Origin: Ramazzottius varieornatus
Lineage: Eukaryota > Tardigrada > Eutardigrada > Parachela > Ramazzottiidae
Length of the DNA: 64,000 nt
Assembly: GCA_001949185.1 (NCBI GenBank)
Contig: BDGG01000001.1
Span: forward strand, 7,128,685 to 7,192,684
Direction of reading: 5' to 3'
This document shows positions 10,594-21,194 of the stretch, in pieces. How positions within the stretch are numbered: position 1 is the first letter of the stretch; each line of letters begins with the position of its first letter. A program made the translations under genes and the position numbers. The notes under the pieces are model-generated. The model saw nothing but the letters and a program-made list of their open reading frames with translations, was not told the origin of the DNA and made no database searches.

Positions 10594-13500
10594 ATTCTCG
10601 CGTGGATCGGATTTCGTTGTCCTGTAATCAAAAGAATAAATTAACGGCGAACAGAAACCTTTTTATTGTGCCAAGTGGTAGCTGTTTCTTTCAGTTTGAA
10701 TGCGAAGGAAGCTCAAGAGCGCTATTTAACGAAAAAGACGATGCAGTCAGCCAAATTGCACAATGAATTTTCCCTTTCTGTGACTTTCAAGTTTCTGTAA
10801 TGTCAGCTTATTCAGTAATCAACCGAAACGCAATGTTAACAGACCAATTAATCAACAATCAACCGTATGATAATGAAACAAGCAGGATGATGGATTTCGA
10901 CCGTTTTGACATTGCCGATAACAATATTAAATTCTCTCATTGCCGCAGTACTCCATGTATCACAGCTAAAATTACGGAGCACGAAAAAGGAATGTGCATG
11001 GAATTCCGAAGCACAAATGGATGTTCTCCGGGCAAAGCGAGGAACTGTTCGGTGATCGAAGAAAGATTGGATGTTTGGATGAGGCTCAAATTGTAATATC
11101 AGCTTTTCAGAAAGCAAATCGTCTAGCTGTTCTGAGGCGTTCCCCGACTTCTCATTACAGGCGCTCGATGACTTAGAGGCTGTCAAGGAGCTGGGAATGT
11201 GAAAAGTATGCAAAAGATGATTGCGCAGCCGTGTGAAAGAAGCCAACTGTGGCTGCATGCAAAATGAGTACAAAACGGTGGTTTGGTACTTACATGTTTG
11301 AAGAGTAGGACGATGAGTACATATATATGTCGCCACGAGTGGACTGCTGGCTTTGTGGAACATCAAGAAGAAGGGACGGGAGCAGCCCAGAGTGGATCAA
11401 GGAGGGATGCGGGAGGTCGGAAATGAGACTTTGCTCTGCAACACAGAATTTTAAATATTGCTGTACCCGTCCCAAGATCAAGCATGGAAAAAAATGCTAT
11501 TAGATGCCCGGCACCACGCTAAATTGTGCATTACCCAATGGTAAAAGCATGTATGAGCTGGCTGTGTAACAAGAGGGCATCGCAATATTGTAGTCTATTC
11601 AAGCAAGTACTTACTGGGATTCTGGGAAGAGTTCAGGCCGAGTTTAGCTCCGGTTTCGGTGGGCGGAGAGGAAGAAGAGGAGCGACAGGAACTCGGGACA
11701 CAGAGTCAGGCTTCAGGCCAACAATTCAACTTTGATTATCGACATTTTTCCCCGCGCGCGCATGACGGAGAGGCTTAATAACTTAATAAGGATTCATGTT
11801 CGAAGACCGATAACAAGAGCTGAAACTTATCCAACGACCAGTCATTAGGACTCACTCGTCAACCCAGATTGAAATGGATTGCGCCATGTCGCGCAAACTA
11901 TACAGAAAAATGATCCCGGAGATTTGGACTGGATCAGCTGCGGCGGATGAGCAACACGTAGTACTTGGAAAGAGAACAGACTGCTGACTAGTAGAAAAAC
12001 GAAAGAGCAACGCTTAGTTTAAACAGTGACACTCTCTACAGTCTCCATCAGTGCGTTCTACTGCAAAGGAAAGTCAGGAACGTCGATAAAGTAACTTCCG
12101 CTGAATCCGCTCCGCGGCTGCAGCTGGATCTCTCGGAGTCTCTCCATTTCCAGCATGCACATCCATCCACAAGCTCCGGTTCGACTCCGTTCCTAAATTT
12201 CAAACTCACGTTAAAACCGATTCAAGCCGGAGGGTTGGCCGATTAACTTAGGACCTGTGAGTGGTATCGAGGGCTCCCAGCCTCCCAACTTCCCACTGCC
12301 CACTCATTTTATATTGTTGCTTTAAGTTGTTGGACACAATATTTTGATTTCGTTTTCCCGTATTTTCAGCCAAGAAAATATGTCGTGGGAGATGGCAAAC
12401 AAAGTAACGAAGAGCTCGCTGTGCTCGAAAACACACATCGAAAATTTCGGGAATATTTCTGTAACTGTAATTTCTTTCTAGGATGAACGATTACGTGCAC
12501 GGGCGCGTCACCTGATTTTCTTATGTGCTTCTGGACACAATGACCCCGTTGCAATACTAATGGCCCGAAAAACTCCACATGACACTGACATGTTCGCTTA
12601 TGGATGGGAGCAACATGGCTACCGGCGCTAGTGGTAATCCCCACGCGTTAAAAATCCATTACGATAATGCACGACGGCAAATATCGTTACTTTACAGACG
12701 GTTTCTATCATGGACTCAAGTGGCACTTGTCAAGTTCCCTCACTCGCATGTGAGGAGCCGAGCAAAACGGATTCATCCTTTCAGAAATCTGATATGCACG
12801 TTTTTTCCCGCTCCATATCAACACGGAAGTCCGAGAGCAAAAGTCACATGGTTCGTAAACCATCTTACAGGCCGAAGTTCATCGTACAGTCGCATTTGCT
12901 GTCAAGGACCTCGAGATGAAACGTTCGAACAGTTTCTTCCTGTTTTTGCAGCGATAAGAGTAATCCGCCAAGAGCGGCTCAGCATTTCGCCTTTTTCCTC
13001 GCAGCGCACTCGATGGATAATGGAACGAAAGAGCAGAAAAACATGTTAAATCGCAGATTACCCCGTGGAATTCTCTCTTCGGGTTCTTCAATTCCCATGG
13101 CGCCTCAACGTCTAACGTCGTCATCGAACCAAGATTTAAAACGTAACGTTGTTTTCTGCTTCAGCTTTCAAGGATAAAACGCAACCTCGCAAGCCGCTTT
13201 CTGTGAAACTCAGCACAGCGCACCCAGTGGAAAACCCACCAGACATCGAACCAAGCGTTTGTCGCTATCCTTTTGACATGTATAATCAATAATAATCAAA
13301 GCATCCAACTTTCCATTGATGCAAAGTTGTTTTGTCGGAATACACGCAACCACAAATGTTTTTTTTCTTTTCAGGCCATGTTTTTCCATCACTGTTTAAT
13401 TTTGTCGAACAAAATCTTGTCTTCCTGTTTGGACTTTCCGATGGAAAATACTCGCATATATAATCTACATTATAACGGTTCGGGCTTTGTTCATAGATAT

Positions 13501-14249
13501 TGACGGAATTGAGACACAGAATGCTCTGGTTCGTTGTGTCGTTCCATCCAAAGTGCGTCAATAGTATCAGACGATCTCAGATGATAGCGTACTGTCTAGG
13601 TTCCACATACTATAATTTGGGAAAACTCCTCCGAAATTGCCGCTTCGGGCTGTTGACGATCGCAAAGCGAAAGAGGGCAAAGGACGTTAGTGACTACTGG
13701 ATCTGTATGCAAATGTGTCACGCCCTCAGTCGCCCTGTAATAAACCAGAGCTCCGGCGAACGTCGATGATGTTCTTCTGTTTTCATCACGATATCCGGTT
13801 TCCATTGGCGTAGCACTCTGGATTCGAACTTGTGTTACGCATTTTTTCTCGCAAACCGGGTCAACCAAACAAACAAACAAACAAATATCGCTACGGTGCT
13901 GATTGAAGGGTCTTGGGATGCAGGTTGTCAGACCGGAAGTTCGCCGAAGCAGCGCCGCCTGGTGTTATGTCGTACTATCGCACTGTTTCGCTTATGTCTT
14001 ACATGACATACTCTGTGATGCGATGTTTCGCAATAATATTATTATTAGGGCTGGACTGGTGACAAAATCAATCACGTCCAATCAATCGCACGAGTGAAGG
14101 GGATATCCTCGAATCGTTCTCCTTCGTCAAGTCCTCGACGAGGATTTTCAAAGTTTATCCCATGAAACTCTATTCGAAGGGTGATTCTAGTTGCTCATCT
14201 GTTTCTTAAGACTCTCTCAGGCAGCAAAAAAGCTGCGACAATTACGACG
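10594..14249. other. Intergenic region between HEATR5 and BMS1, no gene recognised
   Basis: About 3.6 kb between the divergent starts of HEATR5 and BMS1. Open stretches up to 172 codons exist (for example minus strand 11366-10848 and plus strand 12579-13049), but none shows recognisable domains or credible splice structure. An (AAAC)n run lies at 13864-13885. Promoters for both flanking genes are expected here, but no motif could be assigned. Confidence 0.5.
13864..13885. repeat. (AAAC)n microsatellite
   Basis: About five tandem AAAC units in an otherwise featureless intergenic stretch. Confidence 0.85.
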
Positions 14250-17200
14250 ATGGAGTCCGGTATCGACGACTCGCACAAGGGACATCGCAAGCCGCACGGA
14301 GGACGAAAGGCCGAGAAGAAGGAGGAATCTCGCCTGAAGACCGATGTCCCGCTCCAGAAGCAAAAGCACAGTGAAACGGCCAAGCAGAGGAACCCCAAAG
14401 CCTTCACGTTCCAGTCTATTGTGAAAGCTGAACGTACTTTCCGTCGGACGGCCGACGTCAAGGAAAAGAAGACACGACTACCTGAGGTGAAGCAAAAGCA
14501 GTTGATTTCATTTCAATGGCGCTTGACGTCACGTGCTGTGAGGTGCTGCACGTCTAATCGAATTGCGATATGGTGACGTAAGGTGCCTGTCTCGATTTGT
14601 AGATTGACCGGACGCCCGAGCTTCCTCCCCCGTACGTCGTAGCCGTCGTCGGTCCACCAAAAGTCGGCAAAACCATCTTGATGCAATGTCTCATCAAGTC
14701 CTTTACACGAAACAACATCAACAACATTCGAGGTCCCGTGACGTTGGTATCAGGGAAGAAGCGTCGGATAACACTGATAGAATGCAACAACGATATCAAC
14801 GCCATGATCGATGTCGCCAAAGTGGCCGACCTCGTCCTGCTTCTCATCGACGCCAAGTTTGGCTTCGAGATGGAGACGTTCGAGTTCTTAAATATCTGTC
14901 AAGTACACGGCTTCCCAAAGATCATGGGAGTGCTAACACACCTGGATATGTTCCGAGAGAGCAAAGCTATGCAGAAAACGAAGAAGAGGTTGAAACAACG
15001 CTTTTGGACGGAGATCTATCAAGGCGCGAAGCTTTTCTACATTTCTGGGCTGAAGAATGGCGAATACATGAGGAGAGACGTCAAGAATTTAGGTATAGTA
15101 CATGGACTGCTCGGCAAACAAACTCGGCCAACAAACTCGGCCAGATTGTTTCTACCAGTGGCGCACTTCGTCAGCCACTAAGACCGAAAGCATCGCCACT
15201 TGGAAAACAATCTTGCCGAGTTTGTTTGCAAAGCTCTCGTATGTCGGTTGTCTGTAATGTAACAGCTAGCACGGTATGTTTTACAGGAAGATTCATCTCC
15301 ATTCAGAAATTCCGTCCGCTACAGTGGCGTTCCACGCATCCCTACATTCTGTCAGATAGAATGGAGGATGTGACGGACCCGGAAAAGATTCGGGCACATC
15401 CAAAGCAGGATCGAGATGTATGCTTTTATGGATATGTCAGAGGCGCTCAGTTGAAAGACAAATCGTTCGTCCACATCGCAGGTAAAAAACGTTTCCACTT
15501 TTAATAGAAGCTCGCTTTTCAAACTATAGATCAGTTTTCGGTGACTTACATACATACATACGAGGTACGTATGCCGAATGGACGGCTCTAGACTATAGTC
15601 TATACAAGGTGCGTGAAAGAGGGACAGATATAGCCTCACATAGGATCGTTTCTGTAAGTGGCGCACGCTTTCGGCCAGTAACACAGAGGCTGTGTGCCAC
15701 TTGAGTAAACAATTTGCGTGAATTCGTTTGCCGACACCCCATTCTGTTCTCAGACTTCCGAGGAGACAAAGCACACATTTTTACGTTTCTTTTCTTTTCC
15801 CAGGTTGCGGTGATTTCGCCATCGACAGCGTCACACTCATGAAAGATCCCTGTCCACTTCCGGGTGCCGAGAAGAAGCGTTCGTTGAACGAGAAGGAGAA
15901 GCTCATCTACGCACCACTGTCCGGTATGCGTGGGACCACGTACGACAAAGATGCCATCTACATTGACATGGGCAGCAACTACAACGCGGGCAACAGGAAT
16001 GCCTACCAAGGAGAACGGAAGCTGACGGCGGCAGAACAACTCATGGAGACCTTCAAAGACTCCAGTGAGATGATCGACGAGAAGCTCAAGACGTCACAGT
16101 TCAAGCTAACGTCAGAAGCAAAAGCTGTGACGGGTGAGGAGTTCGACGCGAATACGAAGATGATCGAATCGAGAAGGGAAGAAGTCGTGGAGGACGGTGG
16201 CAGGAGACGACGCCGAGTCGTCTTTGACGATAAAGATATGGACGACGGGGAAGATGGTGAAATGGACGACGACGAAGCAGAAGAAGAAGATGAAGACGAC
16301 GAGGAGGAAATGGCTGGTCGACCTGGTAGAATGTTCGCCGGTGCGTAAAGTCACCAAAATTGCTTTTCGCCGAACTGTAAGATTCAGACAAAGAAATCCT
16401 GTCAAAATTGCACTTAAAAAACACGCACAGGAAAGTTTTCGTCGGTGTAGTTCTCGTACCAAACTGAATGACACGCGTGTTTTGACTAATGCGGTTCGAC
16501 TTCCGGTGCGCAAACTGAAAAACGGCTTAAACGGCTTGACCGTCTCTAGCTCAGCTCGTGCACGGAAAGCTGCGTTGTACTGGAGAAAACCGTCAAGTGT
16601 TATCACAGAGTGCGCAGCTTAAAACCATGAATGCCAATAGGGTGAGGATCTGTAGAACCAGTCTTGTGCGTGTTTTGCAGGTGAAGATTTCGAAGGGGAC
16701 GGTGAAGGGGACTTTGAGTTTGATGACGACTCGGAAGACGACGAAGGTGTGAGTTCGCGGTGGAAGGTCGACCTCAAGTCAAGAGGTGCGGAGCTTTACA
16801 GCGGACGACTGTCTTCGGTGGACAAGCTCAAGAAACTCATCTATGGACAGCAAGAAGAAAAGAACGACGGGGACGATGAAACCGAAATCTTAGGTGGTCT
16901 TCTGCGGGTTGTGCAGAAGAACACGCAGGACATGGCCAGCAAACGAGGGAACAACATGCTGGAAAGTACGAGATTCCACTCGGATGAAAAGAAGAGTGGT
17001 GGTGAAATGGTGGATGACTTGCGATCGAGGCTGAAGAGTCTCTTCTTGACGACGAAAGTCGGGGAGGATGACGAAAGGGAAGGCGTGAAGAAGAACAGAA
17101 AGACTGGGGAGGATGACGATGAAGACCTGTATGGAGACTTCGAAGACCTGGAGCAGAAAGGCGGAAGTCTGTTTCCGAAAAGCGCAGCAAAAGAAGACGA

Positions 17201-19808
17201 CGGCGATGACATGGACGAGGTAAATTTCACTCAGAAACAAGCTGAAAGAAAATCTTAACCTACGAAAACTCGAACAAAATACCGGTACCATTATTCGCAT
17301 GAATTGGGAGGCCGGCAAACGAAACGTACCAGATCGCTACATCAAGTGGCGCACACTGTGAGCCAATGACATGTAAACGTGCGCCACTTGAGAAAACGAT
17401 TTTGTACGGTTCGTTTACTGGTCTTTCGGCCGTGTTTTTTTTCTGGTCTTGAATTCTCATTTCCGTTGTAATAAACCATTTTGTGTTTTAGGACGAAGAA
17501 GGAGATGAGGAGGAAGTAGACGCAAAAGAAGAGAAACCAGAAGTAGGAAAAGCTCCTCCTGCCGGAAATGAGAACAGTCGAATGGCAAAGATCATGGAAA
17601 AGAAGCGGAAACTGAAAGAAGCTTTCGACGCAGAGTTCGATGAGGAAAAGACCATTGGCAAGAAGACTTACTACGACACGCTGAAGGAAGATGTCGCGCA
17701 TCAAGACCAGGCCAACCGTTCCGAGTTCGCCGGACTGGATAACGAGCAGCGCATCCGCTACGAAGGCTTCCGCCCTGGTCTCTACGTCCGTGTACAGATC
17801 AACAAGGTCCCCATGGAACTAGTGACCAACTTCGACCCAACGTACCCGTACTTGATCGGCGGTCTGCTGAGTCAAGAACAGAACATCGGGTTTGTACAGG
17901 TAAGAAGACTGCAAAAAATTATAGTATGCTGCGCGACAACCACCTACATACATTTCATGGCCTGCGCTGTAGTTGCTGTATGTAGGTTCTTGATGATTTG
18001 ACGGCTCAGTTATTCGGCTGTCAATGCGGCGCGACAGTCACCTGGATACTGTGAACTAACGGCTTTTTCACTGAATGTGGTATGCAGGCTGTTGATGAAC
18101 CGGTCAGAATGTCGTATCTTACTCTTTGCAGGTTAGGCTAAAGAAGCATAGGTGGTATCCGAGGATATTAAAGAATAGGGACCCGATGATCGTGTCGTTG
18201 GGTTGGAGAAGATTCCAGACGCTGCCAGTGTACTCTACACAAGACCACAACATGCGGAACAGAATGCTGAAGTACACCCCGATGCACATGCACTGCTTGG
18301 CTAGCTTCTGGGGACCCATTACCCCACAAGGCACCGGTAAGAACTTTTGAAGGTATCTGGGCAGGCAAAATTTACCAGATTGTTATCTCAAGTGGCGCAC
18401 AGTTTCGGTATCGTTGACCGGAAGCCTGCGCCATTTTGCAGTATAATTTTTATATCGAGCTTGGCCTTCCGAGTGGCGCACGTTTGCGTTGTAACTGAAT
18501 GGTAGAGTGCGCCAGTTCGAAAAAGAGATCTGGTACATTTTGTTCGCCCAGCTCCCAGATTTTTTCTTGTTCGGGAATGGTTTTGACGATTTTTTATCAT
18601 AGGTATGTTGTCGGTGGAAAGTGTGAGGACTGCCGGTCAAGAGACCGGCTTCCGCATAACCTCCACCGGTGTCGTCCTGGACTTGAACAAGTCCGTCGAC
18701 GTCGTCAAGAAGCTCAAGCTGACCGGTGAGCCTCTCAAGATCTTCCGCAAGACGGCCTTCGTCAAAGGTATGTTCAACTCGGCGCTGGAGATCAGTCGCT
18801 TCGAAGGTGCGGCCATCCGTACTGTCAGTGGCATCCGTGGACAGATCAAGCGTGCCTTGAAAGAACCCGAAGGCGCCTTCCGCGCCACTTTTGAAGACAA
18901 GATCCTGCCCAGCGACATCGTGTTCGTCCGGACGTGGTTCAAGATCGACGTTCCACAGTTCTACAACCCACTGACCAACCTGCTGCTCCCGCATGAACAA
19001 CGTCTACAGTGGCAGGTAAAAATTAAAAATAAGTGCTTGAGACAATGTTGTGCTAGAAATTCCGAAAAATTAACATCAAAACGAATCAGGTGGAAAAGGA
19101 TCGGGACCTAGGCAAACAAACTCTATAGGTTTCGTTTTTTCAAGTGGCGCACGCTTCCAGCCCGTAACCTGAGAACGTGTACCACTGTGGACTGTAAACA
19201 AAATCGCTTTCCAAGTGGCGCACTATTCCAGTGTTACTGGCTAGAAGCGTGCGCCACTTGGGAAGACAATCTTGCCGTGTTTGTTTGTCGAGCTTCCAGA
19301 TGAATGGTGGAAAAATCAGTAGGTTTTTTGATCGACTGGTCTGGACTGGTAGTGCTAAAATAGCTTGTTGCTTTTGCAGGGAATGAGAAGGGTCGGTGAG
19401 ATCCGTCGGGAACTGGGCCAGAAAACCGAGCAGAACAAAGACTCATTCTACAAGCCGATCGTCCGGAAAGAGAGAAGGTTCAAACCGTTAATTGTCCCAC
19501 GCGATATCCAGAGCTCACTTCCCTACAAAGATAAGCCGAAGAACAGACCGAAGAAGGGTAAGATCCATCCGGATATGCAGAAGGTGGCGGTGGTCCTTGA
19601 GCCAAAGGAGAGGTCCATCGGGCAGATGCTCAAAGAAATGGAAGCCATCCATAAAGACAAGGCGACGAAACAGAAGAAAGACGCTGCTCAGAAGAAGGAA
19701 ATCTATGTTAAGCAGAATGCGCTGCTGAAAGAAAAGTACGATGCGGCGCAGAGGAGGATGAAGAAGGCGGTTTGTAAGAGACTCGATCGACGCCAAAGCA
19801 AGAAATGA
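14250..19808 (+). CDS. BMS1: BMS1 ribosome-biogenesis GTPase
   Basis: Nucleolar GTPase of the U3 small-subunit processome that works with RCL1 in 40S maturation. Nine exons: 14250-14486, 14603-15092, 15287-15481, 15804-16340, 16681-17219, 17492-17899, 18132-18336, 18603-19015 and 19380-19808. They total 3,453 bases, in frame, giving 1,150 residues (human 1,282). The P-loop is GPPKVGKT, followed by [13 protein letters not shown], the switch-like [20 protein letters not shown] and the THLD guanine-specificity motif. AARP2CN follows, then a long acidic middle ([20 protein letters not shown] and [14 protein letters not shown] blocks), then the conserved C-terminal half with [43 protein letters not shown] and [14 protein letters not shown]. 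The tail is lysine-rich. The ATG is chosen because [18 protein letters not shown] matches the family's basic N-terminus. Convergent with eIF1, whose stop lies 400 bases downstream. Confidence 0.97.
15108..15238. repeat. Palindromic GGCGCA hairpin, near full length
   Basis: Begins CTCGGCAAACAAACTCGGCC with a duplicated arm and ends GCCGAGTTTGTTTGC. Inner arms CAGTGGCGCACTT and ATCGCCACTTGG. Lies in BMS1 intron 2. Confidence 0.8.
15645..15735. repeat. Palindromic GGCGCA hairpin
   Basis: GTAAGTGGCGCACGC pairs with GTGTGCCACTTGAG; loop GGCCAGTAACACAG is in reverse orientation relative to the HEATR5 copy at 3528. Lies in BMS1 intron 3. TACATACATACATAC just upstream (about 15548-15563) is a short CATA run. 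Confidence 0.75.
17305..17430. repeat. Palindromic GGCGCA hairpin, near full length
   Basis: GGCCGGCAAACGAAACGTACC at the left (17312 onward) is mirrored by GTACGGTTCGTTTACTGG at the right. Inner arms are AAGTGGCGCACAC and GTGCGCCACTTGAG. Fills about half of BMS1 intron 5. Confidence 0.8.
17941..17988. repeat. Palindromic ACCTACATAC repeat
   Basis: CACCTACATACA and TGTATGTAGGTT form the arms. A second, weaker pair (CACCTGGATAC at about 18040 and GTATGCAGG at about 18081) follows in the same BMS1 intron 6. Confidence 0.65.
18355..18562. repeat. Palindromic GGCGCA hairpin locus, two cores
   Basis: First core AAGTGGCGCACAG with CTGCGCCATTTTG; second core GAGTGGCGCACG with AGTGCGCCAGTTCG. The right end is TTGTTCGCCCAGCTCCCA. 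Lies in BMS1 intron 7. Confidence 0.75.
19108..19302. repeat. Palindromic GGCGCA hairpin locus, two cores
   Basis: First core AAGTGGCGCACG with CGTGTACCACT; second core AAGTGGCGCAC with GCGTGCGCCACTTGGG. The loops are in opposite orientation (CCGTAACCTG versus CAGTGTTACTGGC). Outer arms GGCAAACAAACTC and GTTTGTTTGTCGAGC. Lies in BMS1 intron 8. Confidence 0.8.
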
Positions 19809-20208
19809 TATTCTTCTTGAATGAAATTTTCAAGATACTTCCCTGTTATTTCTTTGTGTTGGTATTTCAGTATCTTTGCGCGCGTTATAAAAAATCGGGA
19901 TGTAAAAAAGCAAGAGAAACCAGTCGGAATTCGGAAATGATTTTTGAATTTATCTCGATGAGTTATATTCGGAATCGTACGATCAATCAATCAAGAGTGG
20001 TCTACAACGATAACCTATACACATCTTCGTTCCGAATGTTTACTGCTACTTCATAGTCCATCATATCGCCACCAACGCCACAAGAATTGGTTCAGAAGAG
20101 CATAAATACAATGGTTGCTCTACGGTGATGGTAAAAGAGAACTTTACATGACTCTACGCTGAACAGGAAACGATTATCAAAGCATGAGAGAGAATTGGCC
20201 TTGGCAGT

Positions 20209-20547
20209 TTAAAAGCCGTGGACTTTCAGCTGGCTAGACTTGGCGATGGCGTTTGTGGTCAGAAACTCGCAGATGTTGTTACGTTGATCACCCTGGAACT
20301 GGATAACCTCGCCATACTCGGGGTGTTCGACGACCGTTCCATTGCAGCAGAAAGTCTTCTTACAGGCCCGAATGATCTTCTTCAAATCATACTGTGGAGC
20401 GATGCCTTGAACGGTGGTTAAAGTCTTGCGTCCGTTACGTTGCTGGATACGGATGTGAATCAAGCCCTCCGAACCACGCTCATCACCCTTCACCGCATCT
20501 TGAAATGGATCAAACGGTGCACTGATGTTGTCCACTTGAGTCGACAT
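20209..20547 (-). CDS. EIF1: Translation initiation factor eIF1 (SUI1)
   Basis: Small 40S-bound factor that scans for and checks the start codon. A single uninterrupted coding exon of 112 residues matches the family's usual 108-113. The SUI1 fold is nearly invariant: HIRIQQRNGRKTLTTVQGI, then NGTVVEHPEYGEVIQFQGDQ and the C-terminal QLKVHGF. The start is the ATG reading MSTQVDNISAPFDPF; in-frame sequence upstream lacks family similarity and is probably 5' UTR or intron. Convergent with BMS1 and divergent from RAD1, whose ATG lies about 650 bases away, so the two probably share a promoter region. Confidence 0.97.
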   Translation of the reverse strand: MSTQVDNISAPFDPFQDAVKGDERGSEGLIHIRIQQRNGRKTLTTVQGIAPQYDLKKIIRACKKTFCCNGTVVEHPEYGEVIQFQGDQRNNICEFLTTNAIAKSSQLKVHGF

Positions 20548-21194
20548 GAGATAGAAATGTCCTTGAGAAGACGACTGCGATCGATGGAAACCTGCGAAAC
20601 GGAGAAATTCATTCAAAGATCCACCAGCAACGTACTTCAAGGTGACAAGTTCTACAGTGAGGCCCACAATTCACTCTCACCTTGGGCTCTGAAGATCCTG
20701 GAAGAACTTAGAGGAAATCCGGGAGTCTGGAAGAAAAATCAAACGAAGGAAACCTTTTGCGGATAATCCGAAATTGAAATCCAGCTTTGAATTGAATATT
20801 TGACTGAGAACGACGAGTCGACGCAGAATCGTTACGTGATCGTGTGACTCTACTCGTTCGATACGTCATCACACGTACGACTTGATTGCTTCTGCGAACT
20901 GGGTTGTACGACTGGTGAGATCGCCATTGCAGTGAGTCGAGTCACATACGAGTCACATCAAGTCGAAAACGACTGGGTAAATTGTGACATCACGTTCTGT
21001 TTTACATCAGCAGGCAGTGAACCGGGGTAGATGTCCGCTATTCCGCTTGTCTTTCATACTGTAGACAACAAATTTCGTGTCTTCGTCCCGTTCAGTTCTC
21101 GTGTTCCTTGACGCTTCAGGTCTTTTGGCGCTATTTACGATTGTGTAGGTTGCTGTTTGTCTGTTCAACTGAGGGTAGAAGTCCTCCTTCGAAG

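Noticed and set aside
10848..11366. 172-codon minus-strand open frame upstream of HEATR5
   Set aside because: No HEATR5 or other family similarity; the HEATR5 start at 10593 already matches the family N-terminus and no splice site links the two.
12170..12200. GGTTCGACTCC, resembling a tRNA T-loop
   Set aside because: No A box and no cloverleaf or acceptor stem in the preceding 75 bases.
12579..13049. 156-codon plus-strand open frame
   Set aside because: Composition looks random, no domain, no promoter or splice context.
14686..15504. 272-codon plus-strand open frame over BMS1
   Set aside because: Different frame from the conserved BMS1 exons 2-3; a shadow frame with no family similarity.
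16112..16606. Hydrophobic open frames antisense to BMS1 exon 4
   Set aside because: Mirror of the acidic Asp/Glu codons (GAC/GAA read as Phe/Val on the other strand).
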